Below, piece by piece: positions 51,161-62,699 of a stretch of 64,000 nucleotides of DNA (positions within the stretch are counted from its first letter, which is position 1; every line of letters begins with the position of its first letter). The notes beneath the pieces were generated by a model. The model was not told the origin of the DNA and did no database searches. It saw nothing but the letters and a program-made list of their open reading frames with translations. The position numbers were made by a program, and so were the translations under genes. Source of the stretch: Siphonodentalium dalli (Eukaryota > Mollusca > Scaphopoda > Gadilida > Siphonodentaliidae). The stretch lies in contig CP136065.1 in assembly GCA_032622095.1 (NCBI GenBank), positions 155,751,577-155,815,576 on the forward strand. Reading direction: 5' to 3'.

Positions 51161-51546
51161 AACCCTGTTTGGTGCAGTGTACTTGTACCAAACGCATACT
51201 TGTTTTGAATGCGTTACGAAACCTTTTGTTTTGTTCTATAAATAGGTTTACAATAAGACCACATCATTAAAATGATATAGGGTACATGTTCATGTCATTT
51301 CATATAATTATTTAAGATTTTTCATTAAGAAAATGTAGTTTTTGAGATGGGAATTTGAACTTAGTTCAAGTTAAGGTGTGTGATTTACTGCGTATAGTCT
51401 TATACGAACAATCAATATAAGCATTGGCTTTTGATTATATCTATCTAACAAAGTGATCATCAGGCGACAGGCTTGCATGGTTGTCAATATACTATTTGGT
51501 GCCTGCAGAACGAGAAGCAATCAATAGCATACCACTGTTTAAATTT

Positions 51547-51552
51547 ACTTAC
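51547..51552 (-). other. Splice donor of the receptor exon
   Basis: GTAAGT follows GATCG on the minus strand, a full consensus donor. Translation without splicing meets TAA straight after the DR, so splicing is needed. Confidence 0.9.
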
Positions 51553-51977
51553 CGATCTATGGCTATCGCCATGAATGTCAAAATACTTGAGCACATCGTC
51601 GCAACTTGTATGAACATCGAAAATTTGCAGAAGGTAGATCCGAACCACCACTGTTGATATAATGCAAAGAGAAATGCGAAGGGCATGTTGAAGTTCGAAA
51701 TAAGCGCATCCGCAACTGCCAAGTTAACAAGAAAGTAATTGGTCACTGTGCGCATGCGTTTGTGAGCTAGAACTATCCAAATAACAATGACATTTCCACC
51801 GGTTGCCACAACATACATCAATGTAAACAATATGATGTAAAGTAAATGGAACCACCACGATAGGACGTAACTGTCGTCATCATTTAGACTGCTTGTCGAA
51901 GAGCTGTCTTCATTTAAGATATTCACAGAGGGAACAGTGTTGTTATTGACACCGTATCCATATTCGTGCTCCGCCAT
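51553..51977 (-). CDS. Tachykinin-receptor-like class A GPCR, first coding exon (partial gene)
   Basis: A 141-codon exon begins at an ATG in a strong context (GACGCCATGGCG) with an in-frame stop upstream at 52010. Residues 1-40 are an acidic, Ser/Asn-rich extracellular tail with one NNT glycosylation site. TM1 is about 43-70 (Asn62, GGNVIV), ICL1 is AHKRMRTVTNYF, TM2 is about 80-105 (LAVADA, Asp90), then WWFG, Cys117 for the conserved disulphide, and TM3 to Asp141-Arg142. The ICL1/TM2 block is almost identical in pattern to vertebrate NK1-3 receptors. The exon stops at CG|GTAAGTA inside the DRY arginine codon (phase 2), the classical first-intron position of this family. Ligand-binding halves TM4-7 are not in the sequence I could identify. 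Natural ligands would be tachykinin-type peptides; signalling through Gq is family knowledge. Confidence 0.9.
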
Positions 51978-52740
51978 GGCGTCGGTGTTTGGCAATGAGA
52001 AATTAAATCAGAACATTAGTTATCTGTATAGTAAGTCTTTTGAAGGATACTCCAGAATGTGTTGTTGTATACATTAAGTTAGGAGGTTGGTCACATTGTC
52101 CAATCCGCGTATCCAACGATGACCTATATACTGCCACGCGTTTGTCGATATACAATAGTCGATGTAGCTTTGGCCTTTATAACTTGTCAAACACATGCAT
52201 CATAGAATCGTCATATAACATGCGACTGATACACGTGTATGGTGTGTTTAAAAATGATCTAAACTTCATTAGTCCACAATAATGCAGACGCATCTTAGAA
52301 TTCTGATATATCCTTGAATGCGATCACAGTAAGTTATAGTCTTCTTCTGAACTACACCGTACTACTTCGTACTGGTTTCCAGTAGGATAGAACATGTAGA
52401 AGTAACTGACAGTCTTTTGAGGCCTGAAAAAAAAATCGGGATCAATAAGTACATCCGGTAGATATCTATTCAGCAACTCAGACGGTAAAATTATGATCAA
52501 CTATAACCTTCTGTACACAAGGATATCATTAGACATCAGTGGTTGAAGATTCATGTCGACAATCAGGGTGTTTTGCAGTAGATGTGTATACATGTACATA
52601 ACTGAAGCCACGCGCAGAGAGGTGCTAAGTCCGCGTTCACGCGCGTTACAAGTGGAACTCCAGAAATATTACTTCTCATGTATGTATCCAGCTTTGCTAA
52701 AGATGTATTTTATGCGCATGTGCATGGTTTTCATATTCTG

Positions 52741-53000
52741 GCCAACATATCCTCGCACAAATACGCACATAATCGACCTTTAATGTGAAATACATACATA
52801 ATGTGATTATTTGATTCTGAAATAATCAGATAATGGAGTCATGGCCGTAATTACGTTTTATGGCGCGGGCCACAGCGAAAACACATGTTAAAGTGCGTAC
52901 ATCTGAACAGTTGTGAGTTGGCTTATTAGTGTCATTGTCCACACATAATCTGCTTTGAATCGCGTCATTATGAGTCGATAAAGTGACTAAAATTCTCCCA
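52741..53000 (+). repeat. Dispersed repeat family 5, copy 2
   Basis: Partner of 41475-41750. Its right end stops close to the inverted end of the TAATTA element. Confidence 0.6.
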
Positions 53001-53070
53001 TTTTCAGCACATTATATATCGGCTCAAATGGAAGCGTATTGGTGCCACATAAAAATAAAAATTTGGGTCC

Positions 53071-53475
53071 CAGTATGTCCTAATTAGGAGATAGTAAGTC
53101 CTAATTAGGAGATAGTAACTCCTAATTATGAGATAGTAAGTCCTAATTAGGAGATAGTATCTCCTAATTAGGACTTAGTATCTCCTAATTAGGAGATATT
53201 ATCTCCTAATTAGGAGATATTATCTCCTAATTAGGAGATGTATCTCCTAATTAGGACTTAGTATCTCCTAATTAGGAGATAATATCTCCTAATTAGGACT
53301 TAGTATCTCCTAATTAGGACTTAGTATCTCCTAATTAGGACTTAGTATCTCCTAAATAGGATATATTATCTCCTAATTAGGACTTAGCATCTCCTAATTA
53401 GGACTTAGTATCACCTAATTAGGAGATAGTATCTCCTAATTAATTAGGAGATAAGTATCTCCTAATTAGGAGATA
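53071..53475. repeat. TCCTAATTAGGA palindrome array, left
   Basis: About 20 units of roughly 20 bases, each with the core CTAATTAG. Flanking letters vary between CTCC/GGAG and GTCC/GGAC, with spacers such as ATAGTA, ATATTAT and TTAGTAT. Confidence 0.95.
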
Positions 53476-53619
53476 ATATAGATATAAAGAACTCAACACC
53501 ATTTAGCGGTCATTTTCATTCCCATTCATCGCTCAGAGTCGCCGCCCAGAGAAAGGACGTGCCCTCTTTGAGTGACGGTTGATTTTTATGTCGGGCTTGG
53601 CTGGACATGGATAGCTTAA

Positions 53620-53960
53620 AGCGGACTGTACACTAAATCGGACAATTTGTGTGACCATCTCCGTTTATACTCAACAGAGTTTATGCAACAAATGAATGAA
53701 TTTGAGACATGTATTAGTGCAAAATACACTCGTGTGCTCTATGAACGAATAAAATAACATGGTAATTATAATGAAAATTTATTTATAACTCCAGCCGTTT
53801 ATTAATTTCCATTATAATTACCATGTTGTTTGCATCATTCGTAGAACACACGAGTGTACTTCGCGCTAATCAATGGCCCAAATTCATTCATTCATATATA
53901 TTATGTTGAGTATAAAAGGAGATGGTCTCATAAATAGCTGGATTTAGTGAACAGTACCCT
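53620..53960. mobile_element. MITE family 6, copy 1 (TTAA-flanked, 341 bp)
   Basis: TTAA on both sides (53616-53619 and 53961-53964). Arms of about 130 bases contain GACCATCTCC-TTTATACTC, TGAATGAATTTGAG-CAT and AACATGGTAATTATAATG-AAAT. The same element is at 60830-61174. It is nested in the TAATTA element. Confidence 0.88.
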
Positions 53961-54727
53961 TTAATCCCCAGCCATGTCTCGCACGAGGTGAACTCTTTCC
54001 AGTCGGTGCATTGTGTCCATGGACCAATCATGACCATACGTACAAATGCAGGCTGACTTGAAGTGGTTTTGCAGTAACAGGTCACACCAGTATCAACAGT
54101 TACTGGAAGTGGCCTGATATGGTATGATATAACTCTGGTAGGGCCAACAGGAAACCACCCTCAGGGGGCATCAAGACCACTCGAGGGAAGAAGAAAAAGA
54201 ACAAGTGAAACACAGAAACAGTATACAGAATTAGGGGGGGGGGCGAAAAAGAAAAGGTAAAAAAAGTTTAGATCATTTTCCCATCATTTTTCATTGTTAT
54301 ATCACCATTAATAACACCCAACATCATTCCTAAGTGGGTCGTGGGGGAGGACATACTGCCCTTCCAAATCCTCCCGGGCCCCAATCCCAAATTCCCAATA
54401 AACGGTTCGCGGTCATTTAGACCCACTCACATACTCTACTTCAATTTGGGGCTGAGTTATAAATACATAGTGCAATGTTTGTCTAATTTACACGGAATTT
54501 GCACATATCTATATATATAATAAAATGACAGCGGCGGATTGGTGCATGGGGTGGCTAACTCCGGGATTCTCGAAAGGGCCCATAGGTCCTTTCCCTAACC
54601 CCTCATTTTAAGCCTTTAATTTTGAAAACAAGGGCGAAAGGCATGATAACGAACGGAGCGATGCGACCGTCAGCCGAGTGATCCAGAGATGAATCTGACC
54701 ACGAACAGGTTGAGTTCTTTATATGTG

Positions 54728-55184
54728 TGTTATCTCCTAATTAGGAGATAATATCTCCTAATTAGGAGATATTAAGTCATAATTAGGAGATAATATCTCC
54801 TAATTAGGAGATACTAGGAGATACTAAGTCCTAATTAGGAGATACTATCGCGTAATTAGGAGATACTAAGTCCTAATTAGGAGATACTAAGTCTACTAAG
54901 TCCTAATTAGGAGATACTAAGTCCTAATTATGAGATACTATCTCCTAATTAGGAGATAATATCTCCTAGGAGATAATATCTCCTAACTAGGAGATACTAA
55001 GTCCTAATTAGGAGATAATATCTCCTAATTAGGACTTACTATCTCCTAATTAGGAGTTACTATCTCCTAATTAGGACTTACTATCTCCTAATTAGGACTT
55101 ACTATCTACTAACTAGGACATAGCTATCTCCTAATTAGGAGTTACTATCTCATAATTAGGACTTACGATCTCCTAATTAGGACA
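54728..55184. repeat. TCCTAATTAGGA palindrome array, right
   Basis: About 20 units in the same style as the left array, with more irregular spacers (CTAGGAGATACTA, a CTAAGTCTACTAAGTC duplication near 54890). It joins the right inverted end. Confidence 0.95.
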
Positions 55185-55228
55185 TACTGGGACCCAAATT
55201 TTTATGTGGCACCAATACGCTTCCATAC

Positions 55229-55450
55229 AAATTGCCCAAAACCTGTTATTTATCAACATTTTATTCAACGAAATTTTGCCGGTTTGTCAAATATCTATCA
55301 CCCAAAGCCACTTGATTTTAGAGTTATCCATCTTCATCCGCAATTTGGTCCGAGACCGAATTTTTACTAGGCCTCTAAAAATGATCGGGAGTTAAAAATA
55401 ATAGATTTCAAAAATCGATATCTGATCACTCTGATCTTTGATGGGTGGGC
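55229..55450 (-). repeat. MITE family 4, partial copy 3
   Basis: The reverse complement matches 38750-38970, for example AAGCCACTTGATTTTAGAGT and ATCCATCTTCATCCG-AATTT. It directly follows the TAATTA element. Its ends are lost. Confidence 0.65.
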
Positions 55451-55459
55451 TAATCTCAG

Positions 55460-56430
55460 TACGAAATTAACCCTTTCTTTAATAAATACTCTTTGGCGAG
55501 TATTTCCCAAAGAAATGTTAAGATAATTAGTTTAGCAAACGGCCATTGCTGAACGTATTATCTTAATATTTCCCACCTCTTATTATCTGAACATTTCCCT
55601 CCAATCAAAAAGAATTATTCTGAACTTATATTATTCCTTCGTCTGTCTATATCGTCTTCTTATATTTCCCGAACATCCATCCAAATGAAAAAGACCACTC
55701 CAATGTATAAGTTATGGCATGATAGGGGGGTCCATTTAGTAAATACATGGTTAAATGGGCAGTGCAATGCCTCCGTTTCGAAAATTTGATGTAACTTTGG
55801 TCATATTGCACAGAATCCATATAACATAATTCGATTTCTCTGTCAGAATGCGTTGGTTGTCAAAATATCGATGTATGGACGTTGCATTTCAATGACTCGT
55901 TCGCTAGGGAGCCAAGTCACTCGCAGTCCAGCATTGTGAAAATGATCTCCACATGCATAGTGCATGTTTTGTCCGCAACCCCCCCCCCCCACAGTTATGG
56001 CCCTTTGCTGGACTTTGTGTAAAACGCGGCATCGCGTCCATAAAAACATTATGCTGTGGATGTTTTTAGTATTGCATTTCGTTGTCCTTTGGCATGGAGA
56101 TAGCACAGGTTGGGGAGAAGGATATCCACATTTCGTCCAATAATTTTTACCAGAGTTACTACCCTTGTTTGACTTGGGAATTTCTTAGTTTTGTCTCTGT
56201 ATGAACATTTCAGCTTGTACCTTGGCATGGGTCATCGGATTTGGTTGTGTTTTTGTGTATTGATATCCCAGTTTAAAGGCAAAGGATACCAACTTCTTTG
56301 ATTTAGAAATAAAAAAAAATATTTCCATCCATTGCCCACTCTAAACTGAGCGTCGGGGGCATAATATGCCACGCTTGGCGTTGCACTTGTTAATAGTTCT
56401 CCAGTAACGAAATATTGCGTGTTGAAACCA
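55460..56430. other. No gene seen; repeat fragments
   Basis: AACCCTTTCTTTA-TAAAT...CTTTGGCGAGTA near 55470 resembles fragments near 18340 and 18825. The rest is unassigned. A C-run is at 55979-55990. Confidence 0.4.
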
Positions 56431-56439
56431 TTGTTAATT

Positions 56440-56615
56440 AAACAAAACTGTGTCAGTGATTTGTCGACAAACGTCGCTAATCGTGTAATAAGTTCAAATA
56501 TTTTATTCTGAATATGATTTTCGGAATATATTTTTTAAATTTGACCTTTTCCAATTTATAACGTAAGTTTTTATTACACTGTGGTATCTTATTGAGCTAA
56601 CTGGAATTTCATCCG
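56440..56615 (+). repeat. Dispersed repeat family 2, copy 3
   Basis: AACAAAACTGTGTCAGTGATTTG, split as AACAAAACTGT and GTGATTTGTCGACAAAC, then TTCTGAATATGATTTTC and TGGTATCTTATTGAGC. Matches 5095-5310 in reverse and 29205-29345. Confidence 0.6.
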
Positions 56616-57419
56616 CAATGCCACTGCAACAGTACTATTTACATAACAATGGTATCGATATGTATACAAATTGTTATCGGAGAGTTATTAATAACATGAC
56701 AATAAGTACCACGTCGATCTATGTTTACAGGTTATTGTTGATTATAGTTGTTTGATAAACTGTTATGTTATTTCGTATGAACTTATTTTGATGGCCTCAA
56801 TTGAGTCCACGCCTTTTTTTTTTGCATTGCTTGACATTTTGAACAAACATCTCTGGATCTATAGATGCGTGAACCTTAAGTAAGGACAGCAAAGTCACGC
56901 ACACGTCTCTATGTGTAATTATGGAAAAGTTTTATGCCACATAGGTTATGTGTGTCAAACCAACATTTAACCATAAAACAGAAACGACACATTTGACTGT
57001 AAAACTGTACACAATAGGTTATATGGACAGGGAAGCAGGATGTGCCAACACGGTTGCATGCTACATGCCATACCCGCGCATATAGTGCCAAATTGAAACA
57101 TGGAACTATAAACACATGTTACTTCGATGACGCCTTTACATTTATGAGGTCAAGCAAACTAATTAGTATTCATGACGTGGGGGAAACCGAAGTGCAGCTT
57201 AGCGTGAAATGGTTCGTCGGTTTTGTTTAATGTTATTCTAGACTGGCTTTTTTCTAATGGTTTAGAGCGAAAACACATATCTGATTATGAATTTTTGTAT
57301 CAATTGCTGTGAATTATGGACGGTGAAAACGCTTAAATATCACAATGACGTCATTTTGGCAGGTTGACGACCCTAGTTACCTGCGCAATTTGCATATACA
57401 ATGACGTCATGAAAGTAGT

Positions 57420-57520
57420 ACCAACCTAATAAAGCTACGTTGACATAATGAAGCTACATTGACCTAATAAAGCTACATTGACGTATTGAAGCTACATTGA
57501 CCTAATAAAGCTACATGTAT
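57420..57520 (+). repeat. 20-bp minisatellite, about 5 units
   Basis: CCTAATAAAGCTACATTGA and its variants (ATAATGAAGCTACATTGA, CGTATTGAAGCTACATTGA) follow each other with a period near 19-20. Confidence 0.85.
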
Positions 57521-57529
57521 CGTTTAATA

Positions 57530-60490
57530 GGCAGGCTTTACGTATTCAATAGAGATAAGTGAGCGGTGAATAAAGATGCATCTGATATGCACGGCGCCGT
57601 TCATATTATGGCACCATATGGTTTTCTATGACGAACAGTATGTGAACGCACACTTATTTTTACCGGCATGCGCAGTGATATAATGTACAGAACCCTAGCT
57701 ACCGTGGTGAAGAAGTCGCGGGTAAAATTAACAAATTCTTGTCATCGATCATCCCATTCTCAATTAAGTTGGAATTGAATTTCCAGGTTGTTCTGTAATT
57801 ACGTTTTAGTATGCAAATTGCTTATTCAGTTTTTTGGTATCATTGCTATGGTTATTTGGACGAACGCAAGTCTCTGCCTAATAATATTCACACTAGGTAA
57901 ACGGCAACCAACGAAAACCGGACAGTGTCTACAAGAAACTCGGATCGTGTCTAAAAGGAACCCAAAAGGGACCACTGTAGAAATAATGCGACAACGTATG
58001 AATATGTCAGGTGTTGTCCCGACAAATAATCTCACCAAACAAGTCACATAAACAGGTCAATATACAATATCAAGGCAGCGCAGAGCTAGCTAATGGATAT
58101 CGTGTCAAATTCAACGGTATGTGTGTCAGTTCAAGAAATGTAACTTCGATACGGGAATTGACCGGACGCGATTGAGACAACTGGGAAAAACATAAAAACG
58201 ACACTGGCACATATTTTATTCATTGGTTCGATAGAGTTGCTCGTTGTGATGCACAGAAGCGACTGGAATTCCATTGGGATTAAGTGGCATTGCAAACACA
58301 TGACGCCAAACTATGTATATCACTTATTGTGTGGAAACAATGGTGTGACGTGTACGCAACGACGAACGATTTGTATGAATTATCATGCTATGACGAGACA
58401 CATGTACTCAGATTAAAGACTTATTATTGGACTTGTTCGGATGCATTGTTCGGATGCATGAAACTGATAAGTTAGTACCCGGGCGCTTTGTCAACTGGGG
58501 GAATGTAGAATTCTACTAACATCGCCGAAAATATCAGCGAAATCGACCACATCACTCCATAGAAAACATCGCCCGAACAACGCGCAATTGTAAATATTTA
58601 CATCTCGATTCGGGACGCAACAAACGGCGATAAACCAACGCAAATCATTTCGCCATCGAGTGTCATTGAATTTAATTAATATATAAGAATCACGATGTAT
58701 GTTGTAAATTTGGATTTATATTCGTAAAAATAACTACTTTGAGCAAGATTATTCTACATTTCTATTTGATCACCCTACCGGAGTATTTCTCTTCACTTTA
58801 ACCAAAAGGAAGTGATAGACAAGAGGTCTGCATGGATATTTCAACAGCAGTTTAAACCAGAATCACAGTTGTGGTATTTTTTGTATCAAAATCAACCGAC
58901 GACATATACCCATCCAGGCCATCCTTGCTCCTTTAGTTTGATCTTTATTTTGATACGACCTAAAATATATTGATGATTCCGGTAAAACGGCCACCACAAG
59001 TCCATGCAGACCACCGCCGATCTAATTTTATCGACCCCGTGAAAAAAAGACCGCAAACACTAGATTTTCTCGACCTCCGAGGACGGCAACAGTAATGTGC
59101 TCATTAATTGTGTCCTGTTAAACATTAAAAAAAAATAACTTATTCAAAGAAAAGAACTCATAAAAAATATGATCGTTAAGTTTTCAGATTGTTCTTAATT
59201 GTTAAATCCACACCCGGTTTAACGTCCACAGAGAGCGTTTATCGCAATTATCGACAGATAAGAGAGCGTTTTTCTCGCTTCTTTGTGAAAAATAAAACAA
59301 AAAGCCAGAAAAAGCGGGAAAATTGCAATGACTTTGGCAAGTTTATATACAGAATACATAGCCTGTTGATCGGTATTTCTAGCTTGTAGCCAACTATCTT
59401 ACCTCCCGGTCCAATTGATTCATATGTTTAAATGAGCCATGCGCAGTTAAAGCCCCGTGTCGGGTTGAAATATCAAATTAAGCTCGCTATTGCTAGACAC
59501 CGGCTCATTTCCGGAGATCAAAATAGGTGCGTTAATTTATCTTATTCGAACTTCATACCCAACAGTAACAATTACCGAAGTCACATAAGTTAGAAAAATC
59601 GGGACCCAACTTGTCTTCGGGTGGAGCGCTCCTTGTATACAACACATTCCTGATGTGCTAAAGATGAAGAGCGTTTATCTAACTTTTCAGTGAAACATTT
59701 AAAACAGTAGGACAATTGCTGAGTTTGGCAGGATCCATAATATTTGAGGTTCAACTGAGCCATGTTGTTTTGATTTATATATATTCTTATAGTTTATAAT
59801 TCAGCATAGTAAGCTTTCGATCGTGTGGCCTCCGTGGCATGGTATACATGTATATGTATATGCGACGAAGCGATACTTTGAAAACGAAACATTCACTGAT
59901 ACATGTATTCACATTGGACAAGTTGATAAGGCGACAACAAGGGCAATAGCGTCTGTTCATTCAAACCCTAGTTGCCATGTGTGCGTTCTTCATACGGACT
60001 GACGGAGCCATCGACTGTATATCCGGGATAATACTCCGACCTCCACTGGTGTTGGACTCTTAATACAGGCTAATATATATCTGGTTCGGCACAATCTGGT
60101 CATCACTCACACATAATCGCCCATCACAGCATTCGACTAAATTTATGGGTATTTTAATAACTCAACTGGAGAAACATGCTAGTTGGCGCTTCCCATGACA
60201 TTATAGATGGAGTCCCGCCTGCTTTGTATTCCATAGAAAAAACAGACGATTGATATTATCTTCATTCATGTCATGATATGCATAGTTATTCGCCGAATGG
60301 GATAACAGCCTCTAATCACTCGATGTAATCATCGATGTAATCAAAGTAGCTCGCAGTGAAATAGCGGTACCATTGTGGAAACTATATACACTGGGAAAAA
60401 CACAAAAGTAATAACTTGTACTCTTCAATGGTAAAAGTTTGATCTTAATTTGGCATAAAAACACTTTCACTCAAATGGTGCATGGTGCTA
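57530..60490. other. No gene recognised
   Basis: An 87-codon frame at 57788-58051 begins with a hydrophobic stretch, but the opposite strand is equally open and no family is recognised. Two diverged copies of an AGAGCGTTTATC...GTGAAA...AATTGC...TTTGGCA block lie at about 59268-59345 and 59662-59735. Confidence 0.35.
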
Positions 60491-60494
60491 AAAA

Positions 60495-60620
60495 TAATGA
60501 ATGACATCTGCTTCATGTGGATCCCTTCCCCGTGGCGATCCGTAAGTTTACAAAAGATCGTTGAAATCGGACATGTGATGACCGAGAAATGGAGCTCCAA
60601 ATTGGTTACGGGCGCACGAA
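60495..60620 (+). repeat. Retroposon-like tail
   Basis: ATCGTTGAAATCGGACATGTGATGACCGAGAAATGGAG in outline (AAAGATCGTTGAAATCGG, then GAGAAATGGAGC) followed by CGAACGGACGG has the layout of invertebrate LINE/SINE tails. Confidence 0.45.
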
Positions 60621-60829
60621 CGGACGGCGCCCAAAATAGACGCGGGTGGATACTTACGCTTAATTTAGGGAATGCAGTTTATCGTGAGTAACCTATGTAC
60701 ATATAGGCACAATGCAACTGGAAGAATGTGACAAGCAGAAAATAAGGCCGAAAAATCCCACCACAGCGATCGTACCACTTCATAAAACACAACAACTGAA
60801 GTACGCACAATGAAATCTGTATTCCTTAA

Positions 60830-61174
60830 AGGGGTACTGTACCCTAAATCCGGCCATGTTTGGCACCATCTCCTTTTATACTCAAAAGAATATATGGAAC
60901 AAATGAATTAATTTGAGCCATAGTTTAGTGCAAAAAACATTCATGTGCTGTATGAATGATACAAACAACATGGTAATTATAAAGAAAATGAGTTTATGGC
61001 TGGAGCCATAAATTCATTTTCGTTATAATTACCTTGTTGTTTGTATCATTCATACGGTAAATGAGTACATTTTGCACTCATCCATGGCTCAAATTAATTC
61101 ATTTGTTGCATATATTATGTTGAGTATAAAAGGAGATGGTCCCAAAAATGGTCGGGTTTAGTGTAGAGTACCCT
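60830..61174. mobile_element. MITE family 6, copy 2 (345 bp)
   Basis: GGGGTACTGTACCCTAAATC and GGGTTTAGTGTAGAGTACCC ends, ATCTCCTTTTATACTCAA and AACATGGTAATTATAA arms. TTAA precedes the left end (60826-60829), but GAAC follows the right end, so one flank is mutated or lost. Confidence 0.88.
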
Positions 61175-61559
61175 GAACAATCATCCACAAACAGATGGCA
61201 ATGATCCCGCCAACGAGTCACTTTATATAATCCCCTACATATTAGAATGACTTTGCTTTCCACGCATATTCACTAGTGGGAGGCGCTTACGGTTGCTGGG
61301 AGATAAGGTATCTGCAGAAATCGTTAATTAGTGTATCAGTGCTTGCCATTATGTTATAACTAGATAAAACTGGCTCCTTAAATGTGTGCTCTTTGCAGCT
61401 CTTTGCGCATATTTTGATTTTTTTAACATTTTTATTTAAAAAAGAAAGAAAAACAAGATTGATTTAATATTTTTGTTTTATTTAATTTTTGAATTTTTAT
61501 TTAGATATAACTTCTTGCTCAATTTGAGATATAAAAACAAATTTAAATAAAAATTAATT

Positions 61560-61690
61560 TAAAAAAAAAACTAACACCGCCAGGGTACCCAAAGTCACCA
61601 CACCAAATTTGGTTGGAATCGGTCCAGGAGTCTGGGAGAAAAATCTCGAGCAGACAGATCCCATACATATATAGATACACCAGAGAGCAT
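61560..61690 (+). repeat. Retroposon-like tail
   Basis: ACCAAATTTGGTTGGAATCG, then GTCCAGGAGTCTGGGAG, then CAGACAGATCCCATACAT: the block order and wording are typical of dispersed 3' tails in invertebrates. It follows an A/T-rich tract. Confidence 0.5.
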
Positions 61691-62234
61691 ACATTCTTTT
61701 CACCTTTAGGGCACGTACACATGAAGCTGCAAGAAAATATCTGCAAGAAAATATCAGGTAAAATTGCACACTGATATTTTCTTGCTGCAAAGATTACGCC
61801 CGTGAGAACGCGGCGGTTTAGACGGCGTTGGTTGAGCTCAATCAAAACAGTAATAGTCATGCTGATTCAAGTGAATTGCGTCCGGTAAATAACCTATAGT
61901 CCATTTTTGGCAAGTCATAGCTTTGTGAAATTTCCAACTGTTGACATGTATTACCGAAGTCGGTGGGATTAGACACCCAACAACCTGTAGCAACGTTGCT
62001 GATCTCACGCATAAAGACCGTCTGCATAATGAGAAAGTGGTCACGTTATTTGGAAATTTGGAAATGTTATAATTTCATAGTGCATGTATATGTGGGGTGA
62101 CAAATGTTATTATGGTTTTGTGGCAAATCGGATGACCCCACCCCCATTGAGACCCCATATGAAGTTTTCAGGATATTGTTTCTTGGTGCATGGGGCTATG
62201 GTGTACATTACGTTACCGAACTTACGTGGGTGCA

Positions 62235-62560
62235 TGTGGGGACATGGGGACAACTTGGAAACAATATTAGTTGGAAATTTCACACCAACAATGGTTTGAA
62301 ATTGTTCTTGTAGTCTGATTTTTCAACCATTAATGTATGTGGAATTAGTGGTTTTAGACCAACATTTGCATTTATCTTACTTTGGTCAAATTATTGGTTA
62401 GAAATTTCTTCTAGGCCCCTCCCTCCCCGGTGTCCAGTCAAAATTCAAGGTATGTGAGGTACCATATGGAAAATTCAAAGACGATGGGATGAGTGCAAAT
62501 TCAATTATGTGATCTTGGGTCTTTGGTCCGATTCAAGAGGGGGTGCAGTTGGAAATCCAT
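62235..62560 (+). repeat. Dispersed repeat family 3, copy 2
   Basis: Partner of 31090-31495, through TTTGAAATTGTTCTTGTAG and GATTTTTCAACCATTAATG down to AGGTACCATATGGAAAATTC. Confidence 0.6.
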
Positions 62561-62699
62561 GGACATCCTCCGTCAGCGGAAACCCTCAAAAGATATATAT
62601 GTCCCCACACATATCCATATAATAGCTCAGCGATTATGTCAAACAATCAAAAATGGAATTACGAAGTCATTGTTGAAACAGGCGATAATATTGATGGAT

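Larger units (their letters stand above)
53028..55226. mobile_element. 2.2-kb element with inverted ends carrying TCCTAATTAGGA arrays
   Basis: ATGGAAGCGTATTGGTGCC, then ACATAAAAAT, then TTTGGGTCCCAGTATG begin the left side and are mirrored at 55168-55226. Immediately inside each end is an array of TCCTAATTAGGA palindromes. The centre (about 53480-54720) holds a foldback MITE and otherwise no gene. A target duplication is not evident. Confidence 0.8.

Noticed and set aside
51978-51995. Extending the receptor start upstream to a TTG at 51995
   Set aside because: The ATG at 51977 has a near-ideal context; a TTG start is not expected and a stop precedes it at 52010.
53071-55184. Regularly spaced short repeats suggesting a CRISPR array
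   Set aside because: Units are palindromes with tiny, repetitive spacers in an animal-type genome; no unique spacers and no cas genes.
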